A stretch of DNA of 5,115 nucleotides from Desulfobacterales bacterium (GTDB lineage: Bacteria; Desulfobacterota; Desulfobacteria; Desulfobacterales; JAHIVH01): positions 1 to 5,115 of the forward strand of contig JAGVHJ010000105.1 in NCBI GenBank assembly GCA_020056645.1, in the 5' to 3' direction. Positions 1-5,115 of the stretch are shown one piece after another (positions within the stretch are counted from its first letter, which is position 1; each line of letters begins with the position of its first letter). Position numbers and translations under genes: made by a program. The notes under the pieces are model-generated. The model was not told the DNA's origin. It saw nothing but the letters and a program-made list of their open reading frames with translations, and ran no database searches.

Positions 1-429
1 AGACCATTACCATGCGCCAATACGCTGACTAAAAAAATTTATGAAAAAGATTGCAATCAAACAATTACGCAACTCATCATGCTTACTACAACAACTGAGT
101 TGGCCAAATCGGTACTTCAGTGCAAAGAAAAAAAACTTCTCACGAGGTCACAACTCGCCCGGCGTTTGAACATGAGCGATCAGACTCTTAAACGCCGATT
201 GGCTGCCGAGGGTATGAATTATAAATCGCTGGTGCAAGGCATCCGTGAGCAAAAAGCTTGCGATCTTTTGCAATCAACAGAACTTTCCATAGAAGAAATT
301 GCCAGGAATGTAGGCTATAGCGATGTGGCTAACTTTTACCGAGCGTTCAAATCATGGACAGGTAAGACTCCGCTTAGTTACCGTGGGAAAAAGGGTAGAA
401 CAGGAAACTGGTTTCCGAATATCATCTAA
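1..429 (+). CDS. AraC-family transcriptional regulator, C-terminal part (5' end outside window)
   Basis: The reading frame is open from base 1, so the gene starts upstream; the Met at 79 is internal, not the start. The visible 142 residues begin with a short stretch that fits the end of an N-terminal effector domain. The double helix-turn-helix of AraC/XylS proteins follows. The first HTH is at about 47-68 of the visible part (SQLARRLNMSDQTLKRRLAAEG), and the second, at about 95-117, contains LSIEEIARNVGYSDVANF followed by the signature YRAFKSWTGKTPLSYR. The wording LARRLNMSDQTLKRRLAAEG and the preceding segment resemble AraC proteins with the so-called arabinose-binding type N-domain (OruR/ArgR-like), but that domain is not in view. 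It is expected to be a cytoplasmic DNA-binding regulator; effector and targets cannot be told. The tail after the domain (GKKGRTGNWFPNII) is slightly longer than usual. The gene ends 9 bases before a stem-loop and has no same-strand partner within 300 bases. Confidence 0.93.
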   Translation, partial: RPLPCANTLTKKIYEKDCNQTITQLIMLTTTTELAKSVLQCKEKKLLTRSQLARRLNMSDQTLKRRLAAEGMNYKSLVQGIREQKACDLLQSTELSIEEIARNVGYSDVANFYRAFKSWTGKTPLSYRGKKGRTGNWFPNII

Positions 430-437
430 AACTTTAT

Positions 438-472
438 TTGACACCTTGCCGCACGCGGCTACTACGTGTCAA
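438..472. repeat. Imperfect inverted repeat / stem-loop after the araC-type gene
   Basis: TTGACAC (438-444) is the perfect inverse of GTGTCAA (466-472). Inside it, GCCG (448-451) pairs with CGGC (456-459) around a 4-base loop. The structure lies 9 bases after the AraC stop codon. A short T-run (482-486) comes about 10 bases later, so it could end transcription of that gene, but the T-run is not adjacent to the stem as in a standard intrinsic terminator. It also sits where the 3' flank of the intron remnant on the minus strand begins, so it may instead be an old insertion target or a mobile-element end. What it does is not settled by the sequence. Confidence 0.45.
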
Positions 473-474
473 CC

Positions 475-560
475 GGAATAATTTTTCGCCAGCCTCCCCT
501 CCTCAAGCCGTGCGTGCGATTTTTCCACACACGGCTTTCCTATGCTCTTCACCCTAAGGC
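475..560 (-). mobile_element. Group II intron 3'-end remnant (domain V and probable domain VI)
   Basis: Read on the minus strand, 537-505 is a 33-base hairpin of the domain V type. AGCCGUG pairs with CACGGCU, a two-base bulge (CG) follows on the 3' strand, and an upper helix UGUGG/UCGCA closes a short A-rich loop. The catalytic AGC triad is at 536-534. The bases before it (GGGTGAAGAGCATAGGAAAG) and after it (TTGAGGAGGGG) look like the flanks of domain V in bacterial group II introns, especially class C, as I remember them. Domain VI would follow at about 495-475 with a weak GGCUGG/CCGGUU stem; its branch-point A cannot be assigned. A 5-bp hairpin AAGGC/GCCTT (556-569) marks the linker upstream. 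No reverse transcriptase/maturase or 5' domains can be found: the DNA on that side is an unrelated regulator from about 698. The element is therefore a 5'-truncated fossil, and its exact limits are uncertain. Confidence 0.72.
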
Positions 561-615
561 ATGCGCCTTTTTCCAGCCCGCTGTGATAGTGACTTTATAC
601 ACGTTGTAGGTCTCA

Positions 616-621
616 TATAAT
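616..621 (+). promoter_or_regulatory. Possible -10 element upstream of the GntR-family gene
   Basis: A perfect TATAAT stands at 616-621. The hexamer 17 bases upstream (593-598, CTTTAT) is a poor -35, so support is weak. If used, the leader to the start codon at 740 would be about 110 bases. No inverted repeat resembling a FadR operator (TGGT...ACCA type) was seen between here and the gene. Confidence 0.25.
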
Positions 622-739
622 GTCCGGCTTGGAAACTTGAGACATTTAGCTTGCATTTTACGGATGCGGGGGTGTATTTTTTTCCGGTAAAAAAAGGATG
701 TTTCTTTTTCTCCCTTTAAAGAAATACGGTAAACAGCCA

Positions 740-1468
740 ATGAATAAAAAACTATCACATGATATTATCAGCGATATCAAGCACAAGATATTCTCCGGTG
801 TTTTGCATATAGGAGAGCGCTTACCCGCCGAGCGAGAACTGGCTGAAGACTACAATGTAAGCAGAATAACCATCCGGCATGCCATATCCAGGCTGGTGTA
901 CCTCGGTTTTTTGCAAACCATTCCGCAAAGCGGTACTTTTGTGGCTGATTATAAAAAAAACGCATCTCTCGAATTACTGGTTGACATCATATCAAGCAGT
1001 GAAGAGGTGGATAAATCCATGCTGATTGATCTTTTGGAAATCAGACGAATATTCGAAATTCACTCCGCCGGACGCGCTGTGCTTAGGATGGATGACACGC
1101 ACAGAAAGGCGCTCAGGGATATGGTGAACGCAATGGCGGACCATAAACAGGACACGCATAAGATAGTAGAACTCGATTACAAGATACACTCACTTCTGAT
1201 TGAACTTGCCGACAATAACGTTCTTCGCCTTCTGTTTAACTCCTTCAGGCCTATTTATCAATTTTATCTAACTGTTTTCTATGCGGATCCCGAAAACGTT
1301 ACTGGGATTTTGCCCTACTATGTGCGTTTTTGTGACGCGGCCGATTTCAGGCAGGAACGAATCGCGTCCCTTATTATGGGTGACCTTCTTGAGTTTGCAG
1401 AGCAGGCGTCACTGAAAGCGATTGAAAAAGTGGGGACGATTAGATTCAAGTCGATGTCGTTTCCTTGA
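740..1468 (+). CDS. GntR-family transcriptional regulator, FadR-like effector domain
   Basis: The 242-residue protein has the GntR winged helix at about 3-71, with GERLPAERELAEDYNVSR (25-42) and the wing ending QSGTFV. An all-helical C-terminal domain follows at about 85-230. That domain aligns by eye with E. coli FadR: ADH then ELDY (144-147), followed by a LA..N..L..L.N segment and a Y.ADPE/Y.ANPE match (181-185). This is closer than to the common FCD domain, whose later metal-binding histidines are absent here. FadR binds DNA as a dimer and is released by long-chain acyl-CoA; a similar ligand is possible but is only inference. The start at 740 was chosen because GntR domains begin close to this point. 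The in-frame ATG at 698 would add 14 residues, and its purine run (691-697) abuts the codon with no spacing. The start at 740 also has only a weak ribosome site (GGTAAA), so the choice is moderate. It stands alone, downstream of the intron remnant, with no partner gene to show a target. Confidence 0.9.
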   Translation: MNKKLSHDIISDIKHKIFSGVLHIGERLPAERELAEDYNVSRITIRHAISRLVYLGFLQTIPQSGTFVADYKKNASLELLVDIISSSEEVDKSMLIDLLEIRRIFEIHSAGRAVLRMDDTHRKALRDMVNAMADHKQDTHKIVELDYKIHSLLIELADNNVLRLLFNSFRPIYQFYLTVFYADPENVTGILPYYVRFCDAADFRQERIASLIMGDLLEFAEQASLKAIEKVGTIRFKSMSFP

Positions 1469-1510
1469 ACACCGATTTTCGCGTCAGGGAGAACCGTCAT
1501 ATGAAAATAA

Positions 1511-1780
1511 CATTTTAATATCCTGTCACGTAAACTTGAAAACGAGCTGAGCATCGCCGATGACCTCAAACAGTTCGCCAGTTTTACCGTGAAAATGCTA
1601 CCTGTTTAGCGCAAAAAGCCTTCGAAACTCTCGTCCGAAAAAAAGCGAATGTCACTCCCAAAAGGGCCTTTTTACAGCTAAAGCAAGGCCATGCTGAATA
1701 GTTACCAAAAATTTGAAGATCAAGTGAGGCGGATTGCTCCGGAAGCGATGAAGCAGGTGGACTCTTTTTTCGATTTATAA
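1511..1780 (+). pseudogene. Probable decayed gene of unknown family (three short frames)
   Basis: Three open stretches succeed each other and join into one plausible helical protein with two frame changes. Frame A (1511-1609) reads NILSRKLENELSIADDLKQF. Frame B (1564-1692) runs on with QFYRENATCLAQKAFETLV and KRAFLQLKQGHAE. Frame A returns at 1691-1780 with LNSYQKFEDQVRRIAPEAMK and ends SFFDL-stop. The stretches overlap where the frames switch, near 1570-1585 and 1685-1695, as expected after small indels. The composition is charged and amphipathic, with no membrane segment, signal peptide or known motif. No credible ribosome site precedes any stretch. I do not recognise the family. The alternative is that these are chance short frames in non-coding DNA between the GntR gene (ends 1468) and the B12 leader. 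Confidence 0.45.
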
Positions 1781-1786
1781 AATGAG

Positions 1787-1816
1787 TTGACACGGAGATA
1801 TCAAATGCATTAGCAA
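1787..1816 (+). promoter_or_regulatory. Candidate sigma-70-type promoter of the B12 uptake operon
   Basis: A perfect -35 hexamer TTGACA is at 1787-1792. The best-placed -10 is TAGCAA at 1811-1816 with an 18-base spacer, which is only a partial match to TATAAT. Initiation would fall near 1823, just ahead of the first strand of the riboswitch closing stem (1828). That placement is what makes the assignment attractive. Confidence 0.5.
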
Positions 1817-1825
1817 TGAAACACA

Positions 1826-2022
1826 TATTATCCGGGGCAAGGGAACTCCGTTCAAATCGGAGACGGACCCGCCGCTGTGATTGGGGACGAGGGCTGCCAG
1901 AATGCCACTATCCGGACCTCCATCGGGAAGAAAATCGACCGGTCGGAGAGAGGGTGGGAAGGCGGCGGCCGGTAGAGTGATCCAAGAGTCAGAAGACCTG
2001 TCCGGATAAGAGGCGGTCTCTT
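1826..2022 (+). promoter_or_regulatory. Cobalamin riboswitch (aptamer)
   Basis: All core boxes of the adenosylcobalamin-type aptamer are present in order. These are GGGAACTCCG with TTCAAATCGG (1841-1860), CCCGCCGCTGTGA (1868-1880, the B12 box), GCCAGAATGCCAC (1896-1908) and GAGTCAGAAGACCTG (1986-2000). The closing stem is TTATCCGG (1828-1835) with CCGGATAA (2002-2009), 8 perfect pairs. The region between about 1917 and 1980 is the variable peripheral arm. Directly after the core, AAGAG (2008-2012) and CTCTT (2018-2022) form a hairpin. GGCGG (2012-2016), in and next to its loop, is complementary to CCGCC (1869-1873) in the B12 box, which fits the known L5-L13 kissing interaction. In this class B12 binding normally turns expression off. 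The downstream terminator and the BtuB-like gene fit repression of B12 uptake when B12 is plentiful. Confidence 0.95.
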
Positions 2023-2065
2023 TACGGTGACATAAAGAACCCCCGGTTCATCCAGGTGAAAAAAC

Positions 2066-2117
2066 AGGGATATTCCCCAGGATTATTAAATCAATATGGG
2101 GGATGTCCCTTTTTTTA
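2066..2117 (+). terminator. Intrinsic terminator, likely the riboswitch expression platform
   Basis: AGGGATATTCCCC (2066-2078) pairs along its full length with GGGGGATGTCCCT (2098-2110): 13 pairs, two of them G-U, with a 19-base loop, followed directly by a run of T (2110-2116). It lies after the aptamer and before the ribosome site of the receptor gene (2132-2137), where an attenuator is expected. A competing structure is not obvious. ACCCCC (2039-2044) and CATCC (2049-2053) could each pair with parts of the 3' arm (GGGGGATG), and a small hairpin GAACC/GGTTC lies at 2037-2049. Transcriptional control is therefore the likely mode; the antiterminator is unassigned. Confidence 0.88.
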
Positions 2118-2142
2118 TTGATGAAAAGTAAAAGGAGAGTCC

Positions 2143-4179
2143 ATGAGCTTTGTCAACAACCGTGTAACGGCCGCTATCGCCTTCACCGCTCTTATCCTTT
2201 TCGACACGCTGGCGTTTGCATCCGATGAGACGCAAAAAACCTTGGCCCCGGTGGTGGTGACCGCGAAGAAAACACCCGAAGAGGGGCTCCGCACCGGGGA
2301 TTCCGCGCCGGAAGAGACTACCACCTTCCATGTGGTGATTCCCAGGGAATCGTTTGACGGCAAGATGGAAAGCATCGACCAGGTTATCGAAAAAGAGGCG
2401 GGTGTCCAGGTGACCCAGACCGGCGGGCTTGGCAGCTACTCCACGGTCTCTTTAAGAGGATCATCAAGCGACCAGGTGATGGTTTACCTGGACGGCATCC
2501 TTTTAAACGAAGCCTCCGGCGGCGGTGTGGATCTCTCCACCATCTCCCTGTCAGACGTTGAGTCGGTTGAGATCTACAAGGGGGCGGCTCCCATTCAGTT
2601 CACCCAGGCCTCCCTGGGCGGCGTGGTCAACATCAAAACCCTCCGCGCAAAAAAGAGCGTGCAACGATCCATCACCGCCGGATATGGATCGTTTGACACC
2701 TGGAAGATGGCCGGCCTTGTCAATCACAAACCCGGAAATATGGACTATCTACTTTCGGCCGATTTTTCCGGATCGGAAAACGACTTCGATTTTTTAAACC
2801 CCAACAACACCGGGGCGGTTTCCGGGGATGATTTCTGGGAAAAACGGAACCACGCCGCCCTCTCCCAACGCGATCTCCTTGCCAAGATTGGGTATGATGT
2901 GTCTCCTGACCTCCGCGTCGATCTTCTCAATCAGTACTTTGAAAAAGACCAGGAGCTTCCCGAGAGAAGAAACGATCCCCATGCCGACATCCGTCTCGAT
3001 ACAACACGGAACATCACCTCGGTCAATCTGATCCGAAACCGCCTCACCTCCCTCGGGTTGAACACCCGGACCCGCGTGGAATACATGTGGAAGGAAGAGG
3101 CGTACCAGGACCGGTACGGACATCTCTCCCACGCGCCCATGCATTTCCTTTACGCCACCAACCGATACGCCGGGGATCTATTCCTGGAGTGGCCCATGGA
3201 ATACGGCCTCCTCTCAACGACCCTGGAAGTGAGCCGGGAGACCTTTGACGCGGACAACAAAAACACCCCCATCGCCAACGATATCAACCAGAGCAGCCGG
3301 ACCGGTTTTTCAGCGGGAACGGAATATAACGCGATGCTCTTCGACGACCGGTTGCGGATCACGCCCTCCCTCTATTACACGCGCTTTTCCGATCACCGGG
3401 AGCGCGGCTCGGAGTCTTTTGGGGAGGCATCGGAAAGCGTCAACAAGGGGTATGCAACCCCCCGGATCGGCCTCCAATACGCCCTGTCCGATGGGGTCAT
3501 CTTTAAGACAAACGCGGCCCGGTATATCCGGGAGCCCTCCTTTTTTGAATTGTTCGGGGACCGGGGGTATTTCAAGGGCAATCCGGATATTTCCCCGGAA
3601 AAAGGGGTGAACATGGATATGGGTGCGGAGATTCGGAAACGCTTCGGGCAACAGACGTTTATAACGGATATTTTTTTAGGAGCGGCCTTTTTCGTGAATA
3701 GAGCGGAGGATCTGATCGTCATGGTCTACGACTCGGGCGGCAATGGACGGGCCGAGAACATCGCCTCTTCGAAAATCCAGGGCATCGAATCCTCCCTTCA
3801 GGCAACGTTCCTGAATCATGTGGGGCTGACCCTGAACACGACCCTTCAGGACACGGATAACGAAAGCGCCCTTTCCGAACACGACGGGAAAGAGCTTCCC
3901 GGACGCTTCCGGAAATCGTTCCTGGGGAGGGTTGAATACCGGCTTCACGGTTTCAAGGTTTTCACCGAATATGTTCTTGAAAAGGAGATGTTCTACGACA
4001 TCCCCAACACGGGAAAAGCAAAGGATAAGAAAGAGATCAACGCGGGTGTCTCCCTCCTCTATCACCATCTTCTCCTGACGGTGGAGGGAAAAAACCTGGG
4101 CGACGATATTTATGAGGAATTTTACATGTACCCGTTGCCGGGACGCTCAGTCTCTGTAACGGTTAAATACCACTTTTAA
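2143..4179 (+). CDS. btuB: TonB-dependent outer-membrane receptor, probable cobalamin receptor (BtuB-like)
   Basis: This 678-residue protein has the full layout of the family. A signal peptide spans 1-26 (cleavage after AFA), a TonB box PVVVTA is at 36-41, and the plug domain lies at about 60-166. Plug motifs include VSLRGSSSDQVMVYLDGILL (102-121) and VEIYKGAAP...LGGVVNIKT (142-166). A 22-strand-type beta-barrel follows from about 175 to the end, closing with the typical terminal aromatic strand VTVKYHF. The length suits BtuB-type receptors (about 600-700). It would import its substrate across the outer membrane using TonB-ExbBD energy. Cobalamin as substrate is inferred from the B12 riboswitch directly upstream, not from ligand residues; a cobinamide or other corrinoid preference is possible. 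The start is fixed by AAAGGAGAG (2131-2139) at good spacing. The frame is intact, with no sign of decay, and the next gene follows after 25 bases. Confidence 0.93.
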   Translation: MSFVNNRVTAAIAFTALILFDTLAFASDETQKTLAPVVVTAKKTPEEGLRTGDSAPEETTTFHVVIPRESFDGKMESIDQVIEKEAGVQVTQTGGLGSYSTVSLRGSSSDQVMVYLDGILLNEASGGGVDLSTISLSDVESVEIYKGAAPIQFTQASLGGVVNIKTLRAKKSVQRSITAGYGSFDTWKMAGLVNHKPGNMDYLLSADFSGSENDFDFLNPNNTGAVSGDDFWEKRNHAALSQRDLLAKIGYDVSPDLRVDLLNQYFEKDQELPERRNDPHADIRLDTTRNITSVNLIRNRLTSLGLNTRTRVEYMWKEEAYQDRYGHLSHAPMHFLYATNRYAGDLFLEWPMEYGLLSTTLEVSRETFDADNKNTPIANDINQSSRTGFSAGTEYNAMLFDDRLRITPSLYYTRFSDHRERGSESFGEASESVNKGYATPRIGLQYALSDGVIFKTNAARYIREPSFFELFGDRGYFKGNPDISPEKGVNMDMGAEIRKRFGQQTFITDIFLGAAFFVNRAEDLIVMVYDSGGNGRAENIASSKIQGIESSLQATFLNHVGLTLNTTLQDTDNESALSEHDGKELPGRFRKSFLGRVEYRLHGFKVFTEYVLEKEMFYDIPNTGKAKDKKEINAGVSLLYHHLLLTVEGKNLGDDIYEEFYMYPLPGRSVSVTVKYHF

Positions 4180-4190
4180 TTCAATTTTTT

Positions 4191-4196
4191 AAGGAG
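4191..4196 (+). promoter_or_regulatory. Ribosome binding site of the propeller-like gene
   Basis: AAGGAG stands 8 bases before the ATG at 4205, in the 25-base gap after the receptor stop. It selects 4205 over the in-frame Met15 (4247). No promoter or terminator is visible in the gap, which supports co-transcription with the receptor. Confidence 0.8.
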
Positions 4197-4204
4197 ACCG
4201 CTCG

Positions 4205-5115
4205 ATGAAATTCATTCAATCCCTCTTTTCAACACAGACGCATCGTATGGCATGTCTGATATTCACGCTCTTCATGGGGGGAACGGTCATGCCCGCCGCC
4301 GCCGGTCAGACGGCGGTTGTGGGGACCATCGACCCTTCCTGGACATCTTCGGCCCTTTCCCTCATCTCCGTGGAAAAGAGCGACGGAAAACGAAGCGCCA
4401 ATCATCTATTAAACCCCATACTCAATACCGACTTCATGGTGGTCGCCCATGGGGAGCATTTCTACCGAATGGAGCGGATGGATTATAACAGCGTTAGCAA
4501 ATATCACGTCAGTTCGCCTGGAACGCTGATCTACCAATACTCCTGTCAGGGAGATGACACGGCCCCGGTAAACCCCCATGACCTTATTTTCCTGTCAGAA
4601 GAGAAAGCCTATCTTCTGAGGTATGGATCGGCCAAGGCGTGGATTGTCAACCCTTCGGCCAAGACCCAAGCGGAGTTTAAAATCGGAGAAATCGATTTTT
4701 TCGCCTATGCGGATAGCGACGGGGTCCCGGAAATGAACAGGGGCCTCATCGTCAATGGAAAACTCTATGTGACCCTTCAACGGATCGATTTTTCCGGAGG
4801 CTGGGGCAATTATGTCTATCACCCCTCTTATATTGCGGTGGTCGATACCAATACCGACACGGAAATCGATACCGGGAAGGGGTCGGACGGAATGAAGGGC
4901 CTCCCCGCGATGATCAAAAATTCAGGTGAGATTCAATACCTTGCAGAGAACAACCGGATCTACATCCAAGGGTCTGGTGCGGAGGGCGATCTGGCGGGCG
5001 GGATCGTTTCGTTTTCTCCAGAGACCTTGGAGGTCGTCGAAGGGGTGGACGATGACATTGATGGCGATGGGACCGCCCTTTACGGTGGTCGGATCTTCGG
5101 CATGGCGGTTCTTTC
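4205..5115 (+). CDS. Secreted beta-propeller-like protein of the B12 operon (3' end outside window)
   Basis: The frame is open from the ATG at 4205 to the window edge, giving 303 residues without a stop, so the protein is longer. Residues 1-33 form a signal peptide with a basic, polar start (ending HR), a hydrophobic stretch ACLIFTLFMGG and cleavage after PAAA. Cys17 lies inside the hydrophobic part without a proper lipobox, so export to periplasm or surface without a lipid anchor is expected. The mature part alternates short beta-strands with turns. It carries phrases typical of YVTN/YncE-type propeller blades: AYLLRYGSAKAWIVNP, YIAVVDTNTDTEIDT (209-223) and GGIVSFSPETLEVVEG. An acidic loop DDDIDGDG (282-289) looks able to bind calcium. 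It is probably co-transcribed with the receptor under the riboswitch, so a role in corrinoid capture is likely but not shown. By layout it recalls BtuG of Bacteroides, a propeller that binds B12 and docks on BtuB. The fold call is by eye and homology to BtuG is unproven. Confidence 0.8.
   Translation, partial: MKFIQSLFSTQTHRMACLIFTLFMGGTVMPAAAGQTAVVGTIDPSWTSSALSLISVEKSDGKRSANHLLNPILNTDFMVVAHGEHFYRMERMDYNSVSKYHVSSPGTLIYQYSCQGDDTAPVNPHDLIFLSEEKAYLLRYGSAKAWIVNPSAKTQAEFKIGEIDFFAYADSDGVPEMNRGLIVNGKLYVTLQRIDFSGGWGNYVYHPSYIAVVDTNTDTEIDTGKGSDGMKGLPAMIKNSGEIQYLAENNRIYIQGSGAEGDLAGGIVSFSPETLEVVEGVDDDIDGDGTALYGGRIFGMAVL

Noticed and set aside
698..739. Upstream ATG start for the GntR gene
   Set aside because: The purine run touches the ATG with no spacing, and the extra 14 residues lie before the usual beginning of the GntR domain. 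The start at 740 is preferred, with some doubt.
549..758. Minus-strand 69-residue open frame over the intron remnant and the GntR start
   Set aside because: It has no ribosome site and no recognisable domain, ends within the intron linker and overlaps the regulator start. It is not like the C-terminus of a group II reverse transcriptase.
1584..1826. Minus-strand 80-residue open frame
   Set aside because: It is the reverse shadow of the decayed plus-strand frames, covers the candidate operon promoter and has no ribosome site or motif.
2794..3144. Long minus-strand and alternate plus-strand open frames inside the receptor gene (also 3310-3651, 3676-4068)
   Set aside because: These are out-of-frame shadows caused by the GC-rich codon pattern of the receptor gene, with low-complexity translations and no domains.
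4252..4488. 78-residue plus-strand open frame and the minus-strand frame at 4595-4822
   Set aside because: Both lie inside the propeller-like gene in other frames. The frame from 4205 has a good ribosome site, a signal peptide and stays open to the window edge.
1..5115. CRISPR arrays, tRNA or rRNA genes, complete insertion sequences
   Set aside because: No regularly spaced direct repeats, no cloverleaf with a T-loop motif, no rRNA-like blocks and no transposase were seen on either strand.

Overview
The window comes from a Gram-negative bacterium. It contains a TonB-dependent outer-membrane receptor with a C-terminal aromatic residue, a signal peptide and a TonB box. The GntR regulator, the B12 leader and the overall gene style would fit a Desulfobacterota or other deltaproteobacterial-type genome, but this taxonomic guess is inference from general character only. 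The left part (about 1-1830) is visibly more AT-rich and looks like accessory or decaying DNA. The right part (about 1840-5115) is GC-richer, compact and functional-looking.

Left part. Positions 1-429 hold the C-terminal end of an AraC-family regulator whose N-terminus lies outside the window. An imperfect stem-loop follows it, then, on the minus strand at about 480-560, a stretch with the hallmarks of a bacterial group II intron 3' end (domain V with the AGC triad, and the flanking linker). No intron-encoded reverse transcriptase is present, so this is a remnant. Positions 740-1468 encode a complete GntR-family regulator whose effector domain resembles E. coli FadR more than the metal-binding FCD type. 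Positions 1511-1780 hold a set of short reading frames that can be joined by two frame changes into one helical protein, probably a decayed gene of unknown family.

Right part. A probable promoter at 1787-1816 leads into a cobalamin (adenosylcobalamin-type) riboswitch at about 1826-2022. A strong intrinsic terminator (2066-2117) follows, acting as the likely expression platform. It is followed by a TonB-dependent receptor (2143-4179, 678 aa, BtuB-like) and, 25 bases later with its own good ribosome binding site, a secreted protein that runs off the window (4205-5115) and has beta-propeller (YVTN/YncE-like) character. Together these read as a B12-repressed cobalamin uptake operon. The most interesting point is the propeller-like secreted protein paired with the receptor. 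It recalls in layout the Bacteroides BtuB-BtuG pair, in which a surface beta-propeller lipoprotein hands B12 to the receptor, although no lipobox is visible here and homology is not shown.
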